Assembly (NCBI RefSeq): GCF_041058985.1
Contig: NZ_JBEHZE010000001.1
Location: forward strand, 2,604,001-2,668,000
Reading direction: 5' to 3'
From: Hyphococcus lacteus
GTDB taxonomy: Bacteria; Pseudomonadota; Alphaproteobacteria; Caulobacterales; Parvularculaceae
DNA length: 64,000 nt
Position 1 is the first letter of the stretch. Every line of letters starts with the position of its first letter. A program made the translations under genes and the position numbers. Below are positions 44,926 to 53,757 of this stretch, in pieces. The notes beneath the pieces are model-generated. The model did not search any database and was not told where the DNA came from. It was given only the letters and a program-made list of their open reading frames with translations.

Positions 44926-45984
44926 TTAATCGACGCTCTTAGGCAATTCGCAAAACAGGAATTTTTCGTCGTAAAGGGCCCCAATTAGCAATTTATTGGC
45001 TAATCGTGCCGCTACGGTGGTTGCCGATATCTCGGCACCGTCATTCCGATAGACTGTTGAAACTGCACCGCTCGGGTCAATTTGAAAAACCTCAGATGCC
45101 GCATGGGCCTTTCGGTCTGATAATAGCTGCGGGACAGTGAGCGGCTTTGGTAATGCGCCCACCCAAATAGAACCATTTTCGTCAATATTGAGATTGTCTG
45201 GTGATGACGGCAACGAAATTGCCTGCCGATGGCGGAGTGCGCCATTGACGGCATTACGGTCATAGACCTGAACCGACTTACCGGCGGTCTCGGCCACATA
45301 GAGCGAGCCGCCATCAGGGCTAAGAGCAAGACCATTGGCAAACTTCAGACCTTCGGCCTCTAGCCGCCACGCTTTTCCATCAACGTAAAACACCTCGCCA
45401 GAGCCAAGTCGGAACAAGAACGCCAGGTTCGCCATGGGGCCAACACGCCCACCCCGCACATCATTGGTCACATAAAATGCGCGCGACCCAGTCGCCACAA
45501 TATTGTTGGGGCTCATGAGGCGGCGCTCACTCATAGTTTCCACATGGGTAAGGTCGCCATTATCGGCCACGTCGAAAATCTCTATGGCCGGTCCGGCCTC
45601 GTTAACGACAAATAGTCGGCGAATGTCCCCGTCCTCATAATAATCAAGGCCCAATGGCCTAAAGTCTTCGGGAACGCCCATAGTACGATCACGGAACCCG
45701 GCAGCCGCTAATGGGTCGTTTAACGCAAAGACATGGATTGCACCGCGCGATTGCGCTGAACGCCGGTCGAGCGACGAGATAAACGCCCGGCCATGGCGGG
45801 GATCAATTTCGATGTCTTCAGGCCCGGGAATTCCCGAAACCGGTGTGCAATGGGCAATGGAGATCGATTCGATTCGCGAAAAATAATTGAAAACATGCAG
45901 ATTGAATGAAAGAACGCCAAGAAGAACAACCAAAACAGCGAAGATAAACAACCAAAAACGCATGAATACCGGGGGAAACAGCAT
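44926..45984 (-). CDS. SMP-30/paraoxonase-like beta-propeller protein, membrane-anchored
   Basis: A 352-residue protein with an N-terminal transmembrane helix (LFIFAVLVVLLGVLSFNL) followed by a six-bladed propeller. The start of the fold, GPEDIEIDPRHGRAFISSLD, matches paraoxonase/strictosidine synthase-like proteins. SPNNIVATGSRAFYVTND and FANGLALSPDGGSLYVAET carry the Asn and Asp expected at the central calcium. It is likely a lactonase or esterase on the outer face of the inner membrane; the substrate is unknown. The start is uncertain (a second ATG seven codons later is possible). It leads the thrC transcript. Confidence 0.82.
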   Translation of the reverse strand: MLFPPVFMRFWLFIFAVLVVLLGVLSFNLHVFNYFSRIESISIAHCTPVSGIPGPEDIEIDPRHGRAFISSLDRRSAQSRGAIHVFALNDPLAAAGFRDRTMGVPEDFRPLGLDYYEDGDIRRLFVVNEAGPAIEIFDVADNGDLTHVETMSERRLMSPNNIVATGSRAFYVTNDVRGGRVGPMANLAFLFRLGSGEVFYVDGKAWRLEAEGLKFANGLALSPDGGSLYVAETAGKSVQVYDRNAVNGALRHRQAISLPSSPDNLNIDENGSIWVGALPKPLTVPQLLSDRKAHAASEVFQIDPSGAVSTVYRNDGAEISATTVAARLANKLLIGALYDEKFLFCELPKSVD

Positions 45985-46179
45985 GACGGAAATGCCCGGA
46001 ATACCGGGCGGCGAATAAGAATACCCATAGCACCACCGTTAATCAGCCGCTAGGCCAGAGCCAATTCCGCGCAATCTGGCGGAATTTTCGAATTCGGGGT
46101 TGCACGTCAGCCGTGGCTTGCGTATATGCGCCGCTCTTATCTCCAGTTTTAAAGTTTTCCCGTGCGAAGGGCTGCCGTC

Positions 46180-46404
46180 ATGAAAAAAGACATCCATCCG
46201 GATTACCACACGATCAAAGTCGTGATGACTGATGGGTCCAGCTTTGAAACCCGCTCTACCTATGGTGAGCCAGGGAAAACGCTCAACCTTGATATTGATC
46301 CGTTGAGCCACCCTGCTTGGACCGGTGGTCCTGCTCGTATTGGTGAGCGCGGCCGCGTGTCGAAATTCAACCAGAAATTCGGCAGCTTCGGTCTCAAAAA
46401 GTAA
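46180..46404 (+). CDS. rpmE: 50S ribosomal protein L31
   Basis: A 74-residue large-subunit protein beginning MKKDIHPDYHTIKVVMTDGS and ending RVSKFNQKFGSFGLKK. The variant lacks the four zinc Cys (C-minus form), the usual type in alphaproteobacteria with NLDIDPLSHPAWTGG in the middle. GAAGGG precedes this ATG; an upstream in-frame ATG adds six residues and has no ribosome-binding site. A strong terminator follows, and rcdA converges from the other side, a recurrent alphaproteobacterial pairing. Confidence 0.97.
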   Translation: MKKDIHPDYHTIKVVMTDGSSFETRSTYGEPGKTLNLDIDPLSHPAWTGGPARIGERGRVSKFNQKFGSFGLKK

Positions 46405-46429
46405 GACCTTTTTCAGCGCTAGAATTCAT

Positions 46430-46457
46430 AAGGCCCCGGAATTTCTTCCGGGGCCTT
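46430..46457. terminator. Bidirectional terminator between rpmE and rcdA
   Basis: Perfect 12-bp stem AAGGCCCCGGAA / TTCCGGGGCCTT with loop TTTC, followed by ATTTCGTTTT on the plus strand. It serves the rpmE transcript and perhaps the convergent rcdA transcript. Confidence 0.85.
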
Positions 46458-46488
46458 ATTTCGTTTTCATCAGGTAATTGGACCGGAT

Positions 46489-47007
46489 TTAACCAAGTGT
46501 GCCGAAGGCTTTGAACAAAGCGCGCTGTTGAGCGGCAGCATCGTTCTTTTCTTCAACAGCCTCTTCACCAACAAACAACTCATGATCGAGACGCGTGATT
46601 CGGCTATAAAGCTGATGGGCGGCATCAATCAGAACGACCAGTTGTTGCGGTAAACCATCTGAATTAAACTGAACCTTGGATGCTTCGGTGGGTGTCAGGC
46701 GATATTTCTGATCACTCGCCTCGCCGATTTTCATCTCGCCCTCGCGCACTGCGCGTAACACCAACAACCATGATGCGATCTGCATGAGCTGTGTGGTTAA
46801 CCGCATTGATGCACCAGCATAGGTAAGCGCTGTGTCTCTCCCGAGTTGTTTTGATGCGTCGCGACCTTCGCCATCAAGATAATTGGCTGTTTCCTCCACA
46901 AGGGTCATGCCCTCGCGGAAAGTTCGCGCAAATAGCTCAGACTGCACAAAGCTTTCTGTGCCGGCCCGGGTTGCTTCGTTATCGATTGAAATACCCATAC
47001 TCATCAT
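46489..47007 (-). CDS. rcdA: RcdA, regulator of CtrA degradation (DUF1465)
   Basis: A 172-residue helical protein of the DUF1465 family, whose Caulobacter member RcdA is an adaptor linking CpdR-primed ClpXP to CtrA and other substrates at the cell pole. Typical segments are FARTFREGMTLVEETANYLDG, LTYAGASMRLTTQLMQIASWL, LRAVREGEMK and LPQQLVVLIDAAHQLYSRI, matching the three-helix bundle with a flexible C-terminal tail. The first ATG is used; two more lie within the first four codons. It implies that the organism has the CtrA proteolysis system. It converges on rpmE. Confidence 0.9.
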   Translation of the reverse strand: MMSMGISIDNEATRAGTESFVQSELFARTFREGMTLVEETANYLDGEGRDASKQLGRDTALTYAGASMRLTTQLMQIASWLLVLRAVREGEMKIGEASDQKYRLTPTEASKVQFNSDGLPQQLVVLIDAAHQLYSRITRLDHELFVGEEAVEEKNDAAAQQRALFKAFGTLG

Positions 47008-47253
47008 TCGATCTGCTGTCCTTAAAATGCCGCCTCAAGAGAGACCTTACAAGCAGTGATCGCGCCAAATGGGATCAACTCTGACCCACCACGACGAAAT
47101 TCCGCAATATTCAATAGGTTTCAGCAATGGTCATGCCAGCAACCAGAAGGCGAATTAAAAGAAGCCCGTGACCGCTAGCCCGGCCACTATAGCAAAATCA
47201 TACACCGACCGTGAGTACGCATTTTCCAGCCGGAATATTGGTTAAAATGGGGA

Positions 47254-48213
47254 TTATTCGTTGCGACCGAGTTCGCGATAGACCACAGCGTTCAACGAGG
47301 CCTGCACGCCAATCACGAAGACCTGATAGGCAACCATCAGCGCAAACAAGATTCCCTGGAACAAAAACCCGACAACACTGAGCATACCCGCGCCGCCAAG
47401 GCTGGCCATTTGTTCAAGAACACTTGTGACGAGCGAATAGATCATTCCCACCAGCATCAAGGCTATACCGAACAATAGATAAAGGCCGAGTAAGCTCAGA
47501 AAATGCCCCTTGGTCATTTGCAATGAGCCAAAGAACAAAAGCCGGTTTTCTGCGGCAGAGCCCGGGGAAAATGGCGTCAGCCGGATGTTGATAATCAGAA
47601 TAGGAATAATCGCAAAAAATATCCCAAGAAAAAGCGGGCCAAGCGGCGCCGCCAAACCTTCTAGGGTGGCGGCATCCGGTTGTCCCAATGAAGGGTCCAC
47701 TGCCGACGCCTGTATCAACACCATGAACGCGCTCAATGCCTTGAACACAGCACCAAACGAAGTGCCCGACATGATGATCATCACAACCACAAAGAGCAGC
47801 AACACAAACATAGTGATCAGTGTCGTAATCGTTTGCGCCCAAAAAACCCGTTTTGCGGGACCGTCAAAACGTAGATCTACCAAACCGGTGCGTTCTTCAC
47901 CTAGTGCAACCAGCCGATAGATTGACGCGAGCAAACCGCTAACCAGTGCGACCATAAAAACCACAGCGATGAGGGTTAAACCAAAGGCAAGGAATGGCGA
48001 CACACGCATGACGTCTACCATTTTGAAGGACTCGCGAGATTCGATAGCGACCTTCAAAGCCTCGGCATCAAAAATGAGATGCTGCAATCCGAAGACGACG
48101 AAGCCTGAAATCAGAAGCGGCAACCAACCCAAACGGAAAACTGTTGGCCAGCGATGAAACCCGAACTGGAAACTCTCGTTCAGAACTTCACCGACCCGTA
48201 TGCCTTTTGACAT
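47254..48213 (-). CDS. Polytopic membrane protein, unknown (pair member 1)
   Basis: A 319-residue inner-membrane protein with about six hydrophobic helices (roughly residues 25-45, 72-102, 125-150, 190-212, 240-265 and 280-308). The N-terminus IRVGEVLNESFQFGF followed by a basic/aromatic patch and LGWLPLLISG resembles the start of the next gene upstream (VVGEALNLGARRM then AWLPLVLLLI). A middle RLTPFSP segment precedes another helix. I recognise no family for certain; the layout recalls glycerophosphoryl-diester-phosphodiesterase-type membrane domains, but this is weak. GGAGG precedes the start. It lies 42 bp downstream of its partner and is probably in the same operon. Confidence 0.72.
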   Translation of the reverse strand: MSKGIRVGEVLNESFQFGFHRWPTVFRLGWLPLLISGFVVFGLQHLIFDAEALKVAIESRESFKMVDVMRVSPFLAFGLTLIAVVFMVALVSGLLASIYRLVALGEERTGLVDLRFDGPAKRVFWAQTITTLITMFVLLLFVVVMIIMSGTSFGAVFKALSAFMVLIQASAVDPSLGQPDAATLEGLAAPLGPLFLGIFFAIIPILIINIRLTPFSPGSAAENRLLFFGSLQMTKGHFLSLLGLYLLFGIALMLVGMIYSLVTSVLEQMASLGGAGMLSVVGFLFQGILFALMVAYQVFVIGVQASLNAVVYRELGRNE

Positions 48214-48255
48214 GTAAACAGACCTCCGCTGGGAATACGCAAAACAACAGCGCTA

Positions 48256-49635
48256 TTACTGCGCCGTTTCGCTCTCGCGGTAAAGTCGGCCATAGAGCGC
48301 CGCCCAGACCCCAACGGAGAAAACGGTCCAGACAAGATTGATGATGATTTTGGTGATGTTCCAAATCCAGACAAAAGTCGGCAACACCCAATCCGCCACT
48401 TGGCCGCTATTCACGAGCTTGGTTGAGACCGCCGTTGCGGCGTAGAGCATATTGGCGACTTGCGGCAGGAACGTGCCGAGCAGCAAACCGTTGATAACGA
48501 ACGATTGCGCGATCAACAAAACGCCACCGATAAAACTAACGATCACCCAAAGACGCACTAGGTTCCATCCGCGCGACACCCGAAGCGTACCCCCCGGCCC
48601 TATTGATCCGCGGCACACAGCAACGCCCACATAGGGAAGCAAACGAAGGCTCACATAATTCATCAAAAAGAATGACGCTGTGCCAAAGAACAAGAGCCGG
48701 TTCACCGGCGACTTTACCAAAAACTCGATGCCGGCTTTGAGCGAAGTGAGATCAAGCGCGAGACTATCGTGGAGCGCTTTGCCCTGTTCAATGAAACTCG
48801 CAAATGCAGCGAGGAACAACGCATTTGTTTGGAACTGTTGAACCACTGTTTCGGCCAACAGAAAATATGTCCCCACCAGACCAATCAATGTGATCAGCAA
48901 TGTCACAATTAAACGCGCAATAAAATTGCCTTCACCATTGGTGGCGGGACGGTTGCGCGGATGAAAATGGAAAAACAAAACCATCCAGATCAAAATGATC
49001 AAAGGCGCGACGCCGACCAACGGAATAGCGTGATTGTAAATCCAATCCGAACCATTCGCTGCCATGGTTTTGCCGGCGGTGGTAATTTCTACGGTGTGCA
49101 GACTGGCCGGGTTCGGGAATGAAGCCACCGTTTGCGAAAGCGCTTTGGCAATATATTTCAGCGTATAGAAACCGGCGACGGCTATCGGCACAAACATCAA
49201 TATTGCCGTGAACAAAAAGCTAAAAATGCTGGCAAACACGAACCGAAGTTGATCCGGTCCAAAGGCAAGCCTTATGGCACCGGGGCGAGGTTTTATCCCT
49301 AATCCTGAATAACGAATGAGCGGGGCCATGTATGATGAAATCAAAAGCCAGCTGAAAAGGAGATTAATGACCGTGATCATCCACATCTCAGTGGGGGATT
49401 CAGAAAATCCCTTGGCGGCATATTGTGCGAAAGTCAGTTGCGCTGACGCATAAGAGGGAATCTCGGCGAATGTAATTAACCGCCCAGCGATGACCGAGAG
49501 ATAAGCGAAAATCGACGCCATGTTCGAGATGAGCAAAAGCACCAGCGGCAACCACGCGACTCGCGCCGCAGTCTCCATTCGGCGCGCACCAAGATTTAGT
49601 GCCTCGCCGACCACCGGAAAAATACGCAACCCCAT
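48256..49635 (-). CDS. Polytopic membrane protein, unknown (pair member 2)
   Basis: A 459-residue inner-membrane protein with eight or nine hydrophobic helices. It may contain an internal duplication: the N-terminal half has VAWLPLVLLLI and IRYSGLGIKPRPGAIRLAFG, and the C-terminal half has SPVNRLLFFGTASFF and VAVCRGSIGPGGTLRVSRGW. The short polar motif between helices (RYSGLGIKPRPG versus CRGSIGPGG) resembles RLTPFSPGSA in its partner. Function unknown; no transporter or enzyme signature was seen. GAGGGG precedes the ATG. The two genes form a two-gene unit between rcdA and the VOC gene. Confidence 0.72.
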   Translation of the reverse strand: MGLRIFPVVGEALNLGARRMETAARVAWLPLVLLLISNMASIFAYLSVIAGRLITFAEIPSYASAQLTFAQYAAKGFSESPTEMWMITVINLLFSWLLISSYMAPLIRYSGLGIKPRPGAIRLAFGPDQLRFVFASIFSFLFTAILMFVPIAVAGFYTLKYIAKALSQTVASFPNPASLHTVEITTAGKTMAANGSDWIYNHAIPLVGVAPLIILIWMVLFFHFHPRNRPATNGEGNFIARLIVTLLITLIGLVGTYFLLAETVVQQFQTNALFLAAFASFIEQGKALHDSLALDLTSLKAGIEFLVKSPVNRLLFFGTASFFLMNYVSLRLLPYVGVAVCRGSIGPGGTLRVSRGWNLVRLWVIVSFIGGVLLIAQSFVINGLLLGTFLPQVANMLYAATAVSTKLVNSGQVADWVLPTFVWIWNITKIIINLVWTVFSVGVWAALYGRLYRESETAQ

Positions 49636-49794
49636 AGACGCCCCTCAACCCGGATAAATAGCCGCCCCCACAGCCATATCTACCGCTATTTTTGAATAGG
49701 CTAACCGCAAAATTCACCAAGCGCCACTCGAAGGCTGCATTTGCGCCCTGTGGTTGTGAAACGCACGGCATCAAGGACTGAACGCGGAATTGCC

Positions 49795-50364
49795 CTAGGA
49801 AACGCCATGTTCTGCCGGAATGTCCGCCATTGGGCCATCGGGCCTGCGGAGCAATTCCTCGTCCGGCGAACCCGCACGATGGCGTTCAAGTAACGCATCC
49901 GGGTCATAAGTCACGCCAATCGGATTAGCAGCAAATTCTTCGCCTTTCATATACGCAATAGAATCTTCGGAATCGTAGCAATCGACCTGAAGCTCAATGC
50001 GATTGCTATCCGGGTCAAGGTAGTAAAGCGAAAGCGTCATTCCATGATGGACCGGCCAATAGGGCGTAATCCCCTGATCGCGCAGCCGCTCATAAACCCC
50101 AAATAGATCACCCACATTCGCATAGGTATATGAAAGATGATTGACGCCACTTTCAGCAATGCCCGCCCCTTTGATAGGCTCGGGGCGAAGGATATCTAGA
50201 TTGGCAAAACCAAATCTGTGATTTTCGTCGTCATAGGTCAGAAACGCGACGGCAGGGTCGCGATGGACCGTGGTCGCCTCAAACAGGTTCTCATACCATT
50301 TTACCATTTCCTCGAAACGGCGTGTCGAGAACAACACATGCGCAAATTTGATCGGCTTGGCCAT
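49795..50364 (-). CDS. VOC (glyoxalase/extradiol dioxygenase) superfamily protein
   Basis: A 189-residue protein with one pair of beta-alpha-beta-beta-beta modules. Possible metal ligands are His in IKFAHVLFSTRRF, His in SGVNHLSYTYANV and Glu in NRIELQVDCYD, in the order used by type I extradiol dioxygenases. YYLDPDSNRIELQ is the typical C-terminal strand. The substrate is unknown; aromatic-ring cleavage or another VOC chemistry is possible. The start has GGGGGGA upstream; a longer frame adds 24 residues with no such signal. It diverges from trmFO across about 100 bp. Confidence 0.85.
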   Translation of the reverse strand: MAKPIKFAHVLFSTRRFEEMVKWYENLFEATTVHRDPAVAFLTYDDENHRFGFANLDILRPEPIKGAGIAESGVNHLSYTYANVGDLFGVYERLRDQGITPYWPVHHGMTLSLYYLDPDSNRIELQVDCYDSEDSIAYMKGEEFAANPIGVTYDPDALLERHRAGSPDEELLRRPDGPMADIPAEHGVS

Positions 50365-50464
50365 CACTATCCCCCCGAATATAGAGTACTTTGGGTACCT
50401 TAAAGGTGACGATCCGTAAAGCTTAGGATATTGCACTCCGCGTCAGCTACAGTAGAAGCCAGCC

Positions 50465-51877
50465 ATGGAAAATAAAGAGTCACAAAACACCGTTCATATC
50501 ATTGGCGCTGGCCTTGCCGGGTCCGAAGCCGCATGGCAGGCCGCGAACGCTGGCGCCCATGTCATTCTTCATGAAATGCGCCCAGTCGCCGAAACTGATG
50601 CGCATCAAACCGGTAGCTTTGCCGAAATGGTTTGCTCAAACTCGTTTCGGTCCGATGATGCAGAAACCAACGCCGTTGGCGTATTGCACGAAGAAATGCG
50701 CCGCGCTGGATCCATCATCATGCGCGAGGCCGACGCCAACAAAGTTCCTGCGGGCGGAGCACTTGCGGTGGACCGCGATAATTTTGCCGAAGGTGTAACC
50801 CGCGCCATCGAAGGCCATCCCAATATTGAGATCCGCCGAGAAGTCATCGAAACATTGCCGCCCGAGGAGTGGAGCAACGTAATCGTCGCGACCGGCCCCC
50901 TTACCGCCCCACCATTGGCCGAAGCTATTCGCGCTTTGTCGGGCGAAGAAAGCCTCGCATTCTTTGATGCGATCGCGCCGATCGTATACAAGGACTCGAT
51001 CAATTTTGACGTTGCTTGGTTCCAATCGCGCTATGACAAAAAAGGTCCGGGTGGCGACGGTGCTGATTACATCAACTGTCCCATGGACGAAGATCAGTAC
51101 AAAGCATTTATCGACGCACTCGTGACCGGCGACAAAACTGAATTCAAAGATTGGGAAAAATCAACGCCCTATTTCGAAGGTTGTCTTCCGATCGAAGTTA
51201 TGGCCGAGCGCGGCCCGGAAACATTACGCTTTGGCCCCATGAAGCCAGTTGGGCTAACTAATCCGCATACGGGTATTAAGGCCCATGCGATCGTTCAGCT
51301 TCGTCAGGATAATGCTCTTGGTACGCTCTACAACATGGTCGGCTTCCAAACGAAACTAAAATATGGCGCACAAAAAGACGTCTTTCAAATGATACCGGGA
51401 CTTGAAAAGGCCGAATTCGCGCGACTTGGCGGCATTCACCGCAATACTTTTCTCAACTCACCCAAGTTGCTTGATGAGCGCCTGCGGCTGAAGGCGCGGC
51501 CATCGTTGCGTTTTGCCGGTCAGATCACTGGGGTCGAGGGATATCTCGAAAGTGCGGCCATCGGGCTATTGGCTGGGCGCTTCGCAGCCGCAGACGCCCA
51601 GGGCCAAGAGATAGCGCCACCGCCACCCACGACTGCATTTGGTGCGCTTTTAGTACACATCACCGGCGGACATATCGCTGACGGGGCTGGAAAGGCATTT
51701 CAGCCAATGAATGTGAATTTTGGATTATTTCCTGAAATCAATACGCCGCGCGTCGATTCAGACGGAAAACGGATCAAAGGAAAAGAGCGCGGGTTCGCCC
51801 GCAAACGGGCGATGAGCGCACGCGCGCTCGATGACGTCAGTACATGGGTGAAAGAACTACCCTTAGCATCTGTATAA
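50465..51877 (+). CDS. trmFO: Methylenetetrahydrofolate-tRNA (uracil-5-) methyltransferase TrmFO
   Basis: FAD- and folate-dependent enzyme forming m5U54 in the T loop of tRNA. The 470-residue protein starts with the FAD motif IIGAGLAGSEAAWQAANAG, then HEMRP, FAEMVCSNSFRSDD (a conserved Cys), GPLTAPPLAEAI, YINCPMDEDQYKAF with a second conserved Cys, RFGPMKPVGL and RLGGIHRNTFLNSP. The C-terminal GQITGVEGYLESAAIGLLAG closes the FAD site. Length and motifs are normal. It stands alone, with a 207-bp hairpin-rich gap downstream. Confidence 0.96.
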   Translation: MENKESQNTVHIIGAGLAGSEAAWQAANAGAHVILHEMRPVAETDAHQTGSFAEMVCSNSFRSDDAETNAVGVLHEEMRRAGSIIMREADANKVPAGGALAVDRDNFAEGVTRAIEGHPNIEIRREVIETLPPEEWSNVIVATGPLTAPPLAEAIRALSGEESLAFFDAIAPIVYKDSINFDVAWFQSRYDKKGPGGDGADYINCPMDEDQYKAFIDALVTGDKTEFKDWEKSTPYFEGCLPIEVMAERGPETLRFGPMKPVGLTNPHTGIKAHAIVQLRQDNALGTLYNMVGFQTKLKYGAQKDVFQMIPGLEKAEFARLGGIHRNTFLNSPKLLDERLRLKARPSLRFAGQITGVEGYLESAAIGLLAGRFAAADAQGQEIAPPPPTTAFGALLVHITGGHIADGAGKAFQPMNVNFGLFPEINTPRVDSDGKRIKGKERGFARKRAMSARALDDVSTWVKELPLASV

Positions 51878-51908
51878 ATTCAGCAAATCATGCCAAAGAC
51901 TTCAGAGT

Positions 51909-51955
51909 GGGCTGCGGTAAGTTACCTCACCGCAGCCCCCCCGACGTGCAGCAGG
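51909..51955. other. Hairpin-forming sequence downstream of trmFO
   Basis: GGGCTGCGGT (51909-51918) pairs perfectly with ACCGCAGCCC (51929-51938) around a 10-nt loop. A run of C that follows can pair with GGGGG about 12 nt further on, giving a competing second hairpin. There is no T run after either, so a standard terminator is doubtful. It may be a terminator of another type, an mRNA 3' structure or part of a small RNA. Confidence 0.4.
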
Positions 51956-52015
51956 GGGAGAACACCGCACAGCCGGGAAACGTGTTTGAATATGACTACA
52001 GCTTATTCAGGCAGG

Positions 52016-52044
52016 TTGTCCAAAGTTAAACATTTTGATTAGGT
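52016..52044 (+). promoter_or_regulatory. Candidate promoter of the tetR gene
   Basis: TTGTCC (52016-52021) and TTAGGT (52039-52044) are spaced by 17 bp upstream of the tetR start. The -35 matches well and the -10 is weak. The -10 lies inside the palindromic operator. Confidence 0.4.
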
Positions 52045-52056
52045 CATGCGACCTAA
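52039..52056. promoter_or_regulatory. Palindromic operator, probable TetR-family autoregulation site
   Basis: TTAGGTC-ATGC-GACCTAA: perfect 7-bp arms around a 4-bp spacer, 28 bp before the tetR start codon and overlapping the predicted -10 element. Size and symmetry are typical of TetR-family operators. Confidence 0.6.
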
Positions 52057-52084
52057 CACGGAGTCGGCCATTTAGGGGGGAGCG

Positions 52085-52822
52085 ATGACGTCGTCAACAC
52101 AGGGGAACGAAAATTCCTCGAAAAAGAGCTTAAACAGTCAACAATTTTCTGCGAGCGAGAAAGATAAAGCACTTGTTACCATCTTAGACCACCTCGACTT
52201 CCTACGGGGCGGTCGTCCGTCGCCTCAGGTCATCGACGCGAAATCAGAGCGTACCCAACGGACAGTCGAGCGCATTATCGACGCCGCAAGGATCGTATTT
52301 ACGGAGCACGGCTTTGGTGGTCTGTCTTTGCGAAAAGTCGCCGATGACGCCGAAATTGCGGTCGGCAACCTCACCTATCATTTCCCCAACAAACAAACCC
52401 TTGTTGAAACCATGCTTCGCGAAACCCTCGCGGAATATATCCGAGAGAACCTGGATCAGTTCCACGCCGGTCGTGATAGCCCCGTTGATATCCTCATGAA
52501 TATTATCAGGTTCAACGGTCTTCATGCGAAAAAGCACTACCGTTTCTTCTTCCAGGCATGGGGATATGCCGCATCAAACGAACAAGCACGCGCAACAGTC
52601 CGGGAGCTTTATCGTCCCATTGGGCGGTTTATTTTTCATCTGGTTCGCGCGGCCAATCCATCACTCAACAAGACCGAGGCCCGACGGGCGGCGCTTCAGG
52701 TTTTCAGCCTTGAGGAAGGTTACAAACTTTTTATCGGGGTCGGCCCAAACGATGAAGGCGCAACGGAAATGGCCAAGGAAGATGTCGAACATCTTGTTCG
52801 TCACATTATCGGTATCACTTAG
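52085..52822 (+). CDS. TetR/AcrR family transcriptional regulator
   Basis: A 245-residue DNA-binding protein. The helix-turn-helix is at about residues 65-105: RIIDAARIVFTEHGFGG, LSLRKVADDAEIAVGNLTYH and FPNKQTLVETML. The first 55 residues are a polar extension (Ser/Lys/Gln-rich), longer than usual. The C-terminal domain has Trp/Tyr/Phe-rich helices (HYRFFFQAWGYAAS), forming the ligand pocket and dimer face. AGGGGGGAGCG precedes the ATG. An 18-bp palindrome overlaps its promoter, so it probably represses itself. The regulated neighbour is likely pirin, 43 bp downstream, or targets elsewhere. Confidence 0.88.
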   Translation: MTSSTQGNENSSKKSLNSQQFSASEKDKALVTILDHLDFLRGGRPSPQVIDAKSERTQRTVERIIDAARIVFTEHGFGGLSLRKVADDAEIAVGNLTYHFPNKQTLVETMLRETLAEYIRENLDQFHAGRDSPVDILMNIIRFNGLHAKKHYRFFFQAWGYAASNEQARATVRELYRPIGRFIFHLVRAANPSLNKTEARRAALQVFSLEEGYKLFIGVGPNDEGATEMAKEDVEHLVRHIIGIT

Positions 52823-52865
52823 CTGATAACTTGCCTGACGCATTTCCGTACGCCACATTACGCCT

Positions 52866-53756
52866 ATGAAAAATGCTCCTCTTATTATCGAACCACGCAA
52901 GCGTGATCTGGGTGGTTTCACCGTTGGCCGCGTTTTGCCTTATGCGAAACGCCGCACGGTTGGGCCGTTTATTTTCTTTGATGAAATGGGCCCCGCGCAA
53001 TTCAAGCCGGGAACCGGCATTGATGTTCGGCCCCATCCGCATATCGGGCTTGCGACCGTCACCTATCTCTTTGACGGCGAGATCCGGCACCGCGATAATT
53101 TGGGCTTTGATCAGGTCATTCGCCCCGGCGATGTAAATTGGATGACCGCTGGTCGAGGCATCGTTCATTCGGAACGAACCGACCAAGCACACCGTGAAAA
53201 TGGTCAGTTCATGCACGGCATTCAAAGTTGGGTCGCCTTGCCCGAAAGCGCCGAGCGGACCGATCCGTCGTTCCATCACCACCCCAAAGATACCCTGCCT
53301 GAGATCAATGAACCCGGCATCAAAATGCGCCTTATTGCCGGGACCGCATTCGGCAAAACATCGCCAGTTAAGACGTTTTCGCCAATTTTCTATTTGGCCG
53401 CAGAGGCCCAGAGCGGTGCGACACTTCCCCTGCCCGACAGCTATGAAGAACGCGCGATTTACGTGGTCGATGGCGAAGTCGAAATCGACGGCACTGCATA
53501 TAAAGGTGGCCGCATGGTTGTGTTTGACGACGGTGAAAACCCAACCATAAAAGCGACCACAAAAACCCGTGCGATGCTGCTTGGTGGTGCCCCCATCGGC
53601 AAACGATTCATCTGGTGGAACCTCGTTTCAACGGATCAGGCATTGATCGAAGAAGCGAAGGCCGCATGGACAGCATCAGCGCAATCGAACTTTATCGATA
53701 GCGTTTTTTCGCTGCCGCCTGATGAAACGGAATTTATTCCGTTGCCGGATGAATGA
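52866..53756 (+). CDS. Pirin family protein
   Basis: Bicupin of 296 residues. The metal site is in the N-terminal cupin: DVRPHPHIGLATVTYLFDGE with two His, and MTAGRGIVHSERT with the third His and the Glu. The conserved opening RKRDLGGFTVGRVLPYAKRR and the C-terminal RFIWWNLVS segment match the family. Some pirins have quercetinase activity and others act as regulators or redox sensors; the role here is not shown by sequence. No ribosome-binding site is obvious. It follows tetR closely and converges with the DUF1192 gene, 2 bp apart. Confidence 0.92.
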   Translation: MKNAPLIIEPRKRDLGGFTVGRVLPYAKRRTVGPFIFFDEMGPAQFKPGTGIDVRPHPHIGLATVTYLFDGEIRHRDNLGFDQVIRPGDVNWMTAGRGIVHSERTDQAHRENGQFMHGIQSWVALPESAERTDPSFHHHPKDTLPEINEPGIKMRLIAGTAFGKTSPVKTFSPIFYLAAEAQSGATLPLPDSYEERAIYVVDGEVEIDGTAYKGGRMVVFDDGENPTIKATTKTRAMLLGGAPIGKRFIWWNLVSTDQALIEEAKAAWTASAQSNFIDSVFSLPPDETEFIPLPDE

Positions 53757-53757
53757 A

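Noticed and set aside
46039..46311. 90-residue frame antisense to rpmE
   Set aside because: Shadow of L31, which has the conserved sequence and a good ribosome-binding site.
51900..52000. Known riboswitch or SRP RNA downstream of trmFO
   Set aside because: None of the conserved cores I know (TPP, FMN, cobalamin, glycine, SAM-II, SRP loop) is visible, and no gene of a matching pathway follows.
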